64,000 nucleotides of DNA from JAAZBW01 sp035647855 (GTDB lineage: Bacteria; Actinomycetota; Actinomycetes; Actinomycetales; Actinomycetaceae), in NCBI GenBank assembly GCA_035647855.1, contig DASRMP010000013.1, positions 1-64,000 on the forward strand. The letters run 5' to 3'. A program made the position numbers and the translations under genes. Positions 25,032-32,388 of this stretch are shown piece by piece (positions within the stretch are counted from its first letter, which is position 1; each line of letters begins with the position of its first letter). The notes under the pieces are model-generated. The model was not told where the DNA came from and ran no database searches. It saw nothing but the letters and a program-made list of their open reading frames with translations.

Positions 25032-25369
25032 CAGTGACTCCTTCCAAGTAGAACGTCAGGTCGGCCCCGGTTGCGGGCCATGCGTTGATGCCGTGGAGAT
25101 CGCCGTCAGCGTCCCTGAAGGCGATCACCACCAGCACCCGGCCTGCCCCTGCGGAGCGGCCGATGAACCGTGAGGCACCCATGCGTGACTTCGGGTCCGG
25201 CTCGAATGCGACCAGGTCGAGGTCGTCGAGCGCCTCCTGCGACCAGGTCGAGGTCGTCGAGCGCCTCCTGCGTCCACTCCGGTTCGATCGCCTCGCCGCC
25301 GGGATAGCGGTCTGGGCGCGAGCGAATGTAGGCGGTGGACTCGGCATCCCAGATGAGGTCCTCACCCAT
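25015..25369 (-). pseudogene. Toxin gene of a BrnTA-like pair, broken by a 31-bp duplication
   Basis: From the ATG at 25369 the frame reads MGEDLIWDAESTAYIRSRPD and on to EALDDLDLVA, then the tandem 31-bp repeat (25210-25271) shifts it out. Removing one unit restores a continuous 107-residue protein that goes on with FEPDPKSRMGASRFIGR, GRVLVVIAFRDADG and LHGINAWPATGAD and stops at 25015. The short beta-rich end (RVLVVIAFR) is similar to BrnT-type ribonucleases, but I am not sure of the family. As read, it is inactive. Loss of one repeat unit by slippage would revive it. Confidence 0.75.
25207..25272. repeat. 31-bp tandem duplication inside the toxin gene
   Basis: The 31 bases 25210-25240 are repeated exactly at 25241-25271. 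Because 31 is not a multiple of three, the reading frame shifts. Confidence 0.95.
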
Positions 25370-25376
25370 GGACGTC

Positions 25377-25406
25377 AGTGTAGGACGTCGTAGTACGAAG
25401 CCGCAA
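25377..25406 (-). promoter_or_regulatory. Promoter of the toxin-antitoxin pair
   Basis: On the minus strand, TTGCGG (-35, 25401-25406) and TACACT (-10, 25377-25382) are 18 bases apart, and the -10 ends seven bases before the toxin ATG. No Shine-Dalgarno sequence is present, so the mRNA should be leaderless. Confidence 0.55.
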
Positions 25407-25602
25407 TCCCAGGCCGTGGCACGGGTTGCGCGAAGAGCCCGAGGTCGAGGCGCGGGGAAGCCGCCGTCATCCCCACATTCCGCGGACCTGCGCGAGACGT
25501 TCCCGGAGATGCGGGGATGCCTCCGGCTGCAACCGCAACTGCCACCGGAGCGCGCCAGCCGGTCTCCAGCCCCGACAGCCGAAGGGCCCGCTTCCTGCAT
25601 CA

Positions 25603-25682
25603 CCGCAGGTCACGGCCCCGATTCTTGAGCGGAGGATGGGGGATTCGAACCCCCGAGAGCTTTCACTCAACACGCTTTCCAA
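25603..25682. repeat. Direct repeat, right copy (att-like)
   Basis: Partner of 24652-24731; it overlaps the 3' half of the intact tRNA-Ser gene and 27 bases beyond it. With the left copy it brackets 871 bases carrying only the toxin-antitoxin pair and some non-coding DNA. Confidence 0.85.
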
Positions 25683-25714
25683 GCGTGCGCACTAGGCCAC
25701 TATGCGAATCCTCC
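25630..25714 (-). tRNA. tRNA-Ser(GGA)
   Basis: An 85-base type II tRNA. The acceptor strands GGAGGAT/ATCCTCC pair, the anticodon stem-loop CACGC-TTGGAAA-GCGTG gives anticodon GGA, the variable arm has stem GAG/CTC, and the T-arm contains GGTTCGAATCC. The discriminator base is G as usual for serine. CCA is not encoded. Its 3' half is the target of the mini-island integration. Confidence 0.95.
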
Positions 25715-25840
25715 TGAGCCCCAACAGGATAGCCGAACCGCCACCCGTTTCATCAATCGGCAGGACTCACCGTGTGCGTGGAATCGGTCACGACGCCGCG
25801 CACAGGGTGCCTCCCGGCGGCCGCGAGCCGCGCGGTCGGC

Positions 25841-25846
25841 TAGAAT
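25841..25846 (+). promoter_or_regulatory. -10 element of ffs
   Basis: TAGAAT lies eight bases before the first paired base of the SRP RNA. Confidence 0.6.
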
Positions 25847-25854
25847 CGTCCCAG

Positions 25855-25940
25855 ACCTCCCGTGTGGCGTTACCCCACCGAACCTCCCCAGGGCAGGAAT
25901 GCAGCAAGGATAGGCGGGCTCTGGCGGGTGCACGGGAGGT
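25855..25940 (+). ncRNA. ffs: SRP RNA (4.5S type)
   Basis: The ends ACCTCCCGTG and CACGGGAGGT pair to close a long hairpin. The tip carries the conserved SRP core GGGCAGGAATGCAGCAAGG. At about 86 bases it is the small bacterial form that binds Ffh. Its place just upstream of dnaX-recR, near a tRNA-Ser gene, is common in actinobacteria. Confidence 0.92.
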
Positions 25941-26036
25941 CCTCCCATGTCCACACCCAGCGGTGGCGAGCGAGGACGGCCCCTGCGAGCATGAACCCGC
26001 AACGCCGGAACAGGCACTGTGACCTGAGGAGGGACC

Positions 26037-26594
26037 ATGGGGACGCTCGCGTACACGATCATCAGTTCGCTCGATGGGTACATGAACGACATCGACGGCG
26101 ATATCGTCTGGGCGGCGCCGACTCCCGAGGTCTTCACCTTCCTCAACGAGCGCGAAGCTTGGGTCCACACCCAACTGTATGGGAGGCGTGCGTACGAGGT
26201 GATGGTGCCGTGGGAGACCGACGCCGCGCTCATCGAGTCCGGTGAGAACGAGCGCGAGTTCGCCGAGTGGTGGCAGCGGACCGACAAGATCGTCTACTCG
26301 ACCACGCTGGACGAGGTCGTTACAGGCAACACCCGGCTCGAACGCACCTTCCATCCCGACGCCGTTCGCCGCCTGAAGGAGGAATCTCCGGGCGATCTGA
26401 GCGTCTTCGGTCCCACTCTTGCGGCTCACGCCTTCGACGCCGGACTTGTCGACGAAGTCCGTCTCTACCTCCGCCCGCGCACACTCGGAGGAGGCACTCC
26501 TGCGCTCCCGCGGACGCGGTTGAGGCTCAAGTTGCTGGAGGAACGCCGCTTCCAGGACGGCACTGTCTACTTGGGGTACGCAGTTCGGCCCTGA
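26037..26594 (+). CDS. Dihydrofolate reductase-family protein (RibD C-terminal domain)
   Basis: A 185-residue protein with the RibD_C/DHFR-like fold: SLDGYMNDIDGD near the start, LYGRRAYEVM for the nucleotide loop, KIVYSTTLDEV, and SVFGPTLAAHAFDAGLVDEV, ending with VRLYLRPRTLGGG. Relatives (YyaP/YwjB-like) are annotated as reductases of unknown substrate and are not true folate enzymes. The ATG at 26037 has AGGAGGG five bases upstream. It lies between ffs and dnaX and does not belong to either pathway. Confidence 0.9.
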   Translation: MGTLAYTIISSLDGYMNDIDGDIVWAAPTPEVFTFLNEREAWVHTQLYGRRAYEVMVPWETDAALIESGENEREFAEWWQRTDKIVYSTTLDEVVTGNTRLERTFHPDAVRRLKEESPGDLSVFGPTLAAHAFDAGLVDEVRLYLRPRTLGGGTPALPRTRLRLKLLEERRFQDGTVYLGYAVRP

Positions 26595-26662
26595 CCGTTC
26601 CGGTCTCCACAGCTCGCCCGCGGGCGTGGGTCATTGTCGGCACCGGCGCCTACGATGGGGGA

Positions 26663-28939
26663 GTGACGATAGCCCTGTACCGCCGCTACCGGCCCGAGAC
26701 CTTCGACGAGGTGATCGGTCAAGAACACGTGACCGAGCCGCTGAAGGCCGCGCTCCGCGGCGGAAGGGTCACGCACGCCTACCTCTTCTCAGGACCCCGC
26801 GGCTGCGGCAAGACCACGTCCGCGCGGATCTTCGCGCGGTGCCTCAACTGCGCCCAGGGCCCCACAGCGATTCCGTGCGGTGAGTGCGACTCATGCAACG
26901 AGCTCGCGCGGGATGGGTCGGGTTCGCTCGACGTCGTCGAGATTGACGCGGCGAGCCACAACGGGGTGGACGATGCTCGTGAGCTGCGCGAACGCGCCGC
27001 CTACGCGCCAGCGCGCGATCGCTACAAGATCTTCATCCTCGACGAGGCCCACATGGTCACGCCCCAGGGCTTCAACGCGCTCCTGAAGCTGGTGGAGGAG
27101 CCGCCGGACCACGTCAAGTTCATCTTCGCCACCACGGAGCCGGAAAAGGTCATCGGCACCATCCGCTCCCGCACCCACCACTACCCCTTCAGGCTCGTAC
27201 CTCCGGGCATTCTCACCGAGTATTTGGAGAAGCTGTGCGCAGAGGAGGGCGTGACCGCCGCCTCTGGAGTTCTGCAGATGGTCGTCCGGGCGGGCGCGGG
27301 TTCGGTGCGGGACGCCCTCTCTGTCCTGGACCAGTTGATCGCGGGCACCCCCGAGAGCACGATCAGCTACGAAATTGCGGCGGCGCTGCTCGGCTTCACG
27401 TCCGCCAACCTCTTGGACGACGCCGTCGATGCCCTAGCGGATCGTGATGGCGCGGCGTTGTTCCAGGTCGTCGAGCGTGTGGTGCAGTCCGGCCACGATC
27501 CACGCCGATATGCGGAGGACTTCCTCCAGCGCCTGCGTGATCTCGTGATTCTCGCGATCGCCGGCGAGTCCGGAGTCAGCGCCCTCGGGCAAGTCCCCGG
27601 CGATCAGCTCGAACGCATGCGCGCTCAGGCGGACCGCCTCGGCGCCGCCGTGGCGTCTCGCGCCGCGGATCTCACCAACCAGGCCGTGACGGAGATGAGC
27701 GGCGCCACCTCGCCGCGCTTGCAGCTCGAGCTGCTGTGCGCCCGTATGCTTCTGCCTGCCGCCGATGGCGACGGCGGCCTGGTCCCGCGCATCGCGGCAC
27801 TCGAGAACGCGCTCGCGCGCGGTGGAGGTGTGCCTGCCGGGGCTCGCGCGGCGGCGGGCCAGGCGCCCACGGCGGGCCACCCACCGGTCTCGACGCAGGC
27901 ACCACAGCAGCCCTCGGAGCCGCCTTCGCGGAGGCCTGGACCAGCGCGGCCGGCGGCGTCGGAGGCGGGCGCTGGCAGTGGCCGGCCCACACGTGACGAT
28001 CCCGGCGCGAGACGCGAGGGCGCTCGTGCATCTGCCAGCGCTCGGGCCGCCGCCGCCGCTCTGCGCGATGCCGAGGTGGCCGCGGGTCCGGAAGAGGTCC
28101 GAAGGGCGTCCGAGCCCGCGCCAACGGCGAGTTCTGCTCCCGGTGGTCCCGATATCAGGGCCATCCGGCGGCGCTGGGGCGATGTACTCGAGGCACTCGG
28201 TCGCATTCGCCGGGGCTCTTGGGCGTTGGTCACTCAGAACGCAACGGTCGGCACACTGAACAACCGGACCCTGAACCTCGTCTTCCCCACGCCGGGACTC
28301 GTGAACACGTTCCACGGCAGCAGGCACGATGAGAACGTGGCGATCGCGCTGCGTGAGACCTTCGGCCTCGACCTGGCCGTCCGTGGCGTCACCTCCGACG
28401 ACGGCGGCGAACCCCGCCGCGACTCGCCCGCCGGCGGCCCTGCGGACGATGCCGCACCTCGCAGGCCGCTCCCGGACGAACCTGCCGACCGCAACGGCAC
28501 CGGCGGCGAGCCGGAGATCCACTGGAACAACCCCGATGATTCGGTGGTGAGCACCAGCGAGGGACCCGCGGCGTTCGCCAGCGAGGAGGTCCCTCCGGAG
28601 GACGCCTTCCCGGGGGACGTCTCCCCGGAGAACATGCCGCCCACCTCGGCGGAGGACCTGATGGCCGCCGTCGAGCGGGCGCGTGCGCACCGGCGGACGG
28701 ACGTGCCGAGGCGGACGGACGTGCCGGGACGGACGGACGCGCCGCCCAGGCGGGGGGCTCACCACCAGCAGGGTGAGGTGCGGCAGGCAGCAACCACGGC
28801 GCGGCCGTCAAATGGGGACACCGATCGGGAGGACGCACCCTCCCCGGACGATCTCGATGCCGCGGATTCCGGGCTCATCGGGATCCCCGTGCTCGAGCGG
28901 GTCCTGGGTGGGCGGATCGTCGGAGACGACGGCCGATGA
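26663..28939 (+). CDS. dnaX: DNA polymerase III subunit gamma/tau
   Basis: A 758-residue clamp-loader subunit. The AAA+ module has GPRGCGKTTSARIFA (Walker A), four zinc-binding cysteines (CLNCAQG, then CGECDSC), LDEAHMVT (Walker B) and the GSVRDALSVLDQL sensor helix. Residues beyond about 380 are a proline/alanine-rich tail that includes a short repeat of RRTDVP (about 675-692). The start is the GTG at 26663; TACGAT ends six bases before it, so the mRNA may be leaderless. I see no slippery heptamer that would produce a short gamma form. The stop overlaps recR as ATGA. Confidence 0.93.
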   Translation: MTIALYRRYRPETFDEVIGQEHVTEPLKAALRGGRVTHAYLFSGPRGCGKTTSARIFARCLNCAQGPTAIPCGECDSCNELARDGSGSLDVVEIDAASHNGVDDARELRERAAYAPARDRYKIFILDEAHMVTPQGFNALLKLVEEPPDHVKFIFATTEPEKVIGTIRSRTHHYPFRLVPPGILTEYLEKLCAEEGVTAASGVLQMVVRAGAGSVRDALSVLDQLIAGTPESTISYEIAAALLGFTSANLLDDAVDALADRDGAALFQVVERVVQSGHDPRRYAEDFLQRLRDLVILAIAGESGVSALGQVPGDQLERMRAQADRLGAAVASRAADLTNQAVTEMSGATSPRLQLELLCARMLLPAADGDGGLVPRIAALENALARGGGVPAGARAAAGQAPTAGHPPVSTQAPQQPSEPPSRRPGPARPAASEAGAGSGRPTRDDPGARREGARASASARAAAAALRDAEVAAGPEEVRRASEPAPTASSAPGGPDIRAIRRRWGDVLEALGRIRRGSWALVTQNATVGTLNNRTLNLVFPTPGLVNTFHGSRHDENVAIALRETFGLDLAVRGVTSDDGGEPRRDSPAGGPADDAAPRRPLPDEPADRNGTGGEPEIHWNNPDDSVVSTSEGPAAFASEEVPPEDAFPGDVSPENMPPTSAEDLMAAVERARAHRRTDVPRRTDVPGRTDAPPRRGAHHQQGEVRQAATTARPSNGDTDREDAPSPDDLDAADSGLIGIPVLERVLGGRIVGDDGR

Positions 28940-29565
28940 CCAGCATCTACGATGGCGCTCTTCAGGACCTGATCACCGAACTCGGCATGCTTCCCGGCAT
29001 CGGGCCGAAGTCGGCGCAACGCATCGCGTTCCACGTCCTCGCGGCCCCACGGGATGATGTGGCCCGGCTGTCGGCCGCCCTCACCGCGGTGAAACAGCGA
29101 GTGAACTACTGCGAGATCTGCGGCAACGTAACGGAGGCCGCGCAGTGCCGGGTCTGCACGGATCCGCGCCGGGTGCAGTCAGTGATCTGCGTGGTCGAGG
29201 AGCCGAAGGACATCATGGCCATCGAGCGGACCCGCGAATACCGCGGCGTCTATCACGTGCTCGGCGGCGCAATCGATCCGATCAGAGGAATCGGCCCGGA
29301 CCAGTTGCGCGTCCGGGAACTCCTCGGCCGGCTGTCCTCCGGTGAGGTGGAGGAAGTCATCCTCGCGACCAACCCGAACATCGAGGGAGAAGCGACCGCC
29401 ACATTCCTCGCCCGCACGCTCAGCAGCATCGATGTCCCGGTCTCCCGTCTGGCGTCCGGGCTTCCCGTCGGGGGGGATTTGGAGTACGCGGACGAGATCA
29501 CTCTCGGCCGCGCGTTCGAAGGACGGCGGCGTCTCAATGTCCCGGGCGCCGGGTTCGGCGCCTGA
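28936..29565 (+). CDS. recR: Recombination protein RecR
   Basis: A 209-residue repair protein that works with RecO and RecF to load RecA on gapped DNA. It has the N-terminal helix-hairpin-helix (LGMLPGIGPKSAQRIAFHVL), a four-cysteine zinc finger (CEICG, then CRVC), and a Toprim domain (ICVVEEPKDIMAIE and LATNPNIEGEATA). Length is typical. It starts within the dnaX stop codon, so the two genes are coupled. Confidence 0.96.
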   Translation: MTSIYDGALQDLITELGMLPGIGPKSAQRIAFHVLAAPRDDVARLSAALTAVKQRVNYCEICGNVTEAAQCRVCTDPRRVQSVICVVEEPKDIMAIERTREYRGVYHVLGGAIDPIRGIGPDQLRVRELLGRLSSGEVEEVILATNPNIEGEATATFLARTLSSIDVPVSRLASGLPVGGDLEYADEITLGRAFEGRRRLNVPGAGFGA

Positions 29566-29751
29566 CCTGCGGCAACATTCCGCAACGAGATTGCGTGCCG
29601 TGCAGCCCGGCATCGTGCGCGTGAGCGGAAAATCACGGTCCGGCGAGCGAGATGTCACATTCGGTATGCAGAGGCCGCACCTAGTATGTGCGTGCAGGCA
29701 ACGTCGCGGCACTGCGTTCCGCGCGGTGCCTCGCAATCCGAGGAGAGGCCC

Positions 29752-31020
29752 GTGTCCCTGATCGTGCAGAAGTTCGGTGGTTCATCCGTATCGGATGCCG
29801 CCGCTGTCAAGCGCGTCGCCGGCAGGATCGCCCGGACGCAGCGCGAGGGCAACGACGTCGTCGTCGTCGTCTCGGCCATGGGGGACACCACCGACGAACT
29901 TCTCGACCTCGCCCGGTCGGTCAACGCAGAGCCGCCCGAGCGTGAGATGGACATCCTGCTGACGGCAGGCGAACGCATCTCGATGTCGCTGCTCGCGCTC
30001 GCGATCGAAGCCGAAGGCGTCCCCGCCCGCTCATACACCGGCCAGCAGGCCGGCGTCCTCACCGACTCGAAGTACGGCAGGGCCTCCATTGTCGGCATGG
30101 TCCCGGACCGCATCCGGCGCACGCTCGATGAGGGGCAGGTGGCGATCGTCGCCGGCTTCCAGGGCGTGAACGCCGAGGCCAATGATGTGACCACCCTCGG
30201 TCGCGGCGGCTCGGACACCACCGCCGTCGCGCTCGCGGCCGCTCTGGGTGCGGACGTATGCGAGATCTACAGCGACGTCGACGGCGTCTTCACCGCCGAC
30301 CCTCGTGTGGTGAAGAACGCGCGTCGCATACCCCGTCTCTCCACTGAAGAAACCCTGGAACTCGCGTCGCATGGCGCGAAGATCCTGCACCTGCGCGCGG
30401 TCGAGTTTGCGCGCCGATACAACGTCCCGATCCATGTCCGCTCCAGCTTCTCCGACAAGGAGGGCACGTGGGTGGTGAACCCGACCGAGGAGGATCCAAT
30501 GGAAGACCCGATCATCGCCGGAGTGGCGCACGACCGCTCTCAGGGCAAGGTGACCGTCGTCGGCGTGGAGGACATTCCCGGCTCTGCGGCCCGCCTGTTC
30601 ACGGCGCTCGCAAGCGCCGACGCGAACGTCGACATGATCGTCCAGAACATTTCCACCGAGCCCACCGGCACCACCGACATCTCGTTCACGCTCGCGGACC
30701 AGGACGTGCCCGCAGCCGCGAGGGCGCTCGAGTCGCTGCGTGAGTCGCTGTCCTTCCAGGACATTCGCTATGACTCGCACATCGGCATCGTCTCGCTCGT
30801 GGGTGCGGGAATGCGCTCCAACACCGGTGTCTCGAGCACGCTTTTCAAGGCGCTCGCGGACGCGGGCATCAACATCGAGATGATCTCGACGTCGGAGATA
30901 CGCATCTCCGTCGTCCTCGACGCTGACAGGGTCGACGAGGCCGTCCGCGTAATTCACTCAGCTTTCGGCCTGGACTCGCAGGACGTCGAGGCCGTCGTTT
31001 ACGGAGGGACAGGACGATGA
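29752..31020 (+). CDS. lysC: Aspartate kinase, alpha/beta form
   Basis: Aspartokinase phosphorylates aspartate, the first step towards lysine, threonine and methionine. The 422 residues comprise the kinase domain (VQKFGGSSVSDA at the start, GRGGSDTTAVALA, and DVDGVFTADPRVV) and two ACT domains (from about 265). The start is the GTG at 29752 with AGGAG upstream. Inside the gene, GAGGAGG followed by an in-frame ATG at 30499 (MEDPIIAGVAHD) is positioned like the beta-subunit start of Corynebacterium glutamicum, so a separate regulatory subunit of about 173 residues is likely. The stop overlaps asd (ATGA). Confidence 0.95.
   Translation: MSLIVQKFGGSSVSDAAAVKRVAGRIARTQREGNDVVVVVSAMGDTTDELLDLARSVNAEPPEREMDILLTAGERISMSLLALAIEAEGVPARSYTGQQAGVLTDSKYGRASIVGMVPDRIRRTLDEGQVAIVAGFQGVNAEANDVTTLGRGGSDTTAVALAAALGADVCEIYSDVDGVFTADPRVVKNARRIPRLSTEETLELASHGAKILHLRAVEFARRYNVPIHVRSSFSDKEGTWVVNPTEEDPMEDPIIAGVAHDRSQGKVTVVGVEDIPGSAARLFTALASADANVDMIVQNISTEPTGTTDISFTLADQDVPAAARALESLRESLSFQDIRYDSHIGIVSLVGAGMRSNTGVSSTLFKALADAGINIEMISTSEIRISVVLDADRVDEAVRVIHSAFGLDSQDVEAVVYGGTGR
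30487..30501 (+). promoter_or_regulatory. Internal translation start for the lysC beta subunit
   Basis: GAGGAGG is followed after five bases by the in-frame ATG at 30499. The first residues MEDPIIAGVA match the position of known actinobacterial beta subunits. Confidence 0.65.
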
Positions 31021-32069
31021 CCGGAATGAACATGGCCGTGGTCGGCGCCACGGGTCAGGTCGGCGGTGTGCTCCGCCGTCTGCTCGACGAGCGGGACTTC
31101 CCAGTGGCGTCGATGCGGTACTTCGCATCCGCACGCTCCGCCGGGAGCAAGCTCCCTTGGAAGGACACCGAGATCGTGGTGGAGGACGTCGCGACGGCGG
31201 ACTTTTCCGGCATCGACATCGCGCTCTTCTCCGCCGGTGCCACCACGTCCGGCGAGTACGCACCGAAGTTTGCTGCGGCGGGCGCCGCCGTCGTCGACAA
31301 CTCCTCGTTCTGGCGGATGGACCCCGAGGTTCCGCTCGTGGTGTCGGAAGTGAACCCGGAGGCCACCGCGGACCGCCCCAAGGGCATCATTGCGAACCCG
31401 AACTGCACCACCATGGCCGCAATGCCGGTGCTGAAGGTGCTGCATGACGCGGCAGGGCTCGAGCGTCTCGTCGTCTCCTCGTACCAGGCCGTTTCCGGCT
31501 CCGGTGTCGCGGGCGTGAAGGAGCTCGCAGACCAGGTGCGTGCCGCCGTCGAGCAGGACTTCGAGAAGCTCGCCGAGGACGGCTCCGCGATCACCCTGCC
31601 CGAGCCGAACAAGTACGTGGCTCCCATCGCGTTCGATGTCGTCGCCATCGCGGGTGCGCTCGTCGACGACGGCGAGGGCGAGACCGACGAGGAGAAGAAG
31701 CTCCGCCACGAGTCGCGCAAGATCCTCGGAATCCCCGGATTGAAGGTCTCCGGCACGTGCGTGCGCGTCCCCGTGTTCACGGGGCACTCGCTCACCATCA
31801 ATGCGGAGTTCGGGAGGCCGATCACGCCCGAGGCGGCCACGGGCCTCCTCGCCGAGGCGCCCGGCGTCGTCGTCGAGGATCTCCCTACTCCGTTGAACGC
31901 CGCGGGCAAGGACCCGAGCTTCGTGGGCCGGATTCGTGCGGACCAGAGCGTTGACGACGGCCGCGGGCTCGCGATGTTCGTGGTGGGTGACAACCTGCGT
32001 AAGGGTGCCGCGCTCAACACAGTTCAGATCGCGGAGATCCTCGCGGAGGAACTCGCGGCCTCGAAGTAA
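31017..32069 (+). CDS. asd: Aspartate-semialdehyde dehydrogenase
   Basis: A 350-residue NADPH-dependent enzyme that reduces aspartyl phosphate to aspartate semialdehyde. VVGATGQVGGVL forms the nucleotide site, SAGATTSGEYAPKF and VVDNSSFWRMD follow, and the catalytic cysteine is in NPNCTTM; SYQAVSGSG is also present. The ATG at 31017 overlaps the lysC stop; an ATG nine bases later is a possible alternative. lysC-asd is a standard operon. A stem-loop follows the stop codon. Confidence 0.95.
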   Translation: MTGMNMAVVGATGQVGGVLRRLLDERDFPVASMRYFASARSAGSKLPWKDTEIVVEDVATADFSGIDIALFSAGATTSGEYAPKFAAAGAAVVDNSSFWRMDPEVPLVVSEVNPEATADRPKGIIANPNCTTMAAMPVLKVLHDAAGLERLVVSSYQAVSGSGVAGVKELADQVRAAVEQDFEKLAEDGSAITLPEPNKYVAPIAFDVVAIAGALVDDGEGETDEEKKLRHESRKILGIPGLKVSGTCVRVPVFTGHSLTINAEFGRPITPEAATGLLAEAPGVVVEDLPTPLNAAGKDPSFVGRIRADQSVDDGRGLAMFVVGDNLRKGAALNTVQIAEILAEELAASK

Positions 32070-32090
32070 TCGTTACTCGCCGATTCGGCC

Positions 32091-32134
32091 GGCACCGGTT
32101 TCGAGCGGCTCCTGATCCTCGAGCAACCGGTGCC
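32091..32134 (+). terminator. Stem-loop after asd
   Basis: GGCACCGGT (32091-32099) pairs with ACCGGTGCC (32126-32134), and CGAG/CTCG inside extend the stem. There is no T-run, so it may be a non-canonical terminator or a 3'-end stabiliser. Confidence 0.5.
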
Positions 32135-32198
32135 TGCTCGGTTCCGCGGCTCTTTGCCCAGTATTTCGTCTCGGCAACCCTTGGCCAGATCCGCGTAA

Positions 32199-32217
32199 AT
32201 CCGAAAGATTCGGATTA
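32199..32217. promoter_or_regulatory. Candidate operator of the sugar transporter
   Basis: AATCCGAA and TTCGGATT form a perfect inverted repeat around AGA, 171 bases before the transporter start. The size and symmetry suit a LacI- or GntR-type regulator. No regulator gene is adjacent. Confidence 0.45.
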
Positions 32218-32388
32218 GCGTTGCTGGGAAGAGGTCTTGGTCACACCGGGCGACACGATCGGGGCGGCGTGATCGGGGCGGAAGCTCGGCGGCCCGCTGG
32301 CAACACCATCCGGCGGCGCGGCTGGGCCGACGAGAGTTGAGCGGAGGCTGTCATCGGTGACGGCTCCGCAGAGTGGGGAAAAGGAGCC

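Larger units (their letters stand above)
32070..32388. other. Intergenic region before the sugar transporter
   Basis: It contains a stem-loop at 32091-32134 and a 19-bp palindrome at 32199-32217. No gene is visible. Confidence 0.6.

Noticed and set aside
28683..28752. Repeat of RRTDVP codons in dnaX as a possible mobile insertion
   Set aside because: It is a short, imperfect in-frame repeat in a disordered tail, common in such proteins.
26663..28939. Programmed frameshift in dnaX giving a gamma subunit
   Set aside because: No slippery A-rich heptamer followed by a stem-loop was found near the expected position.
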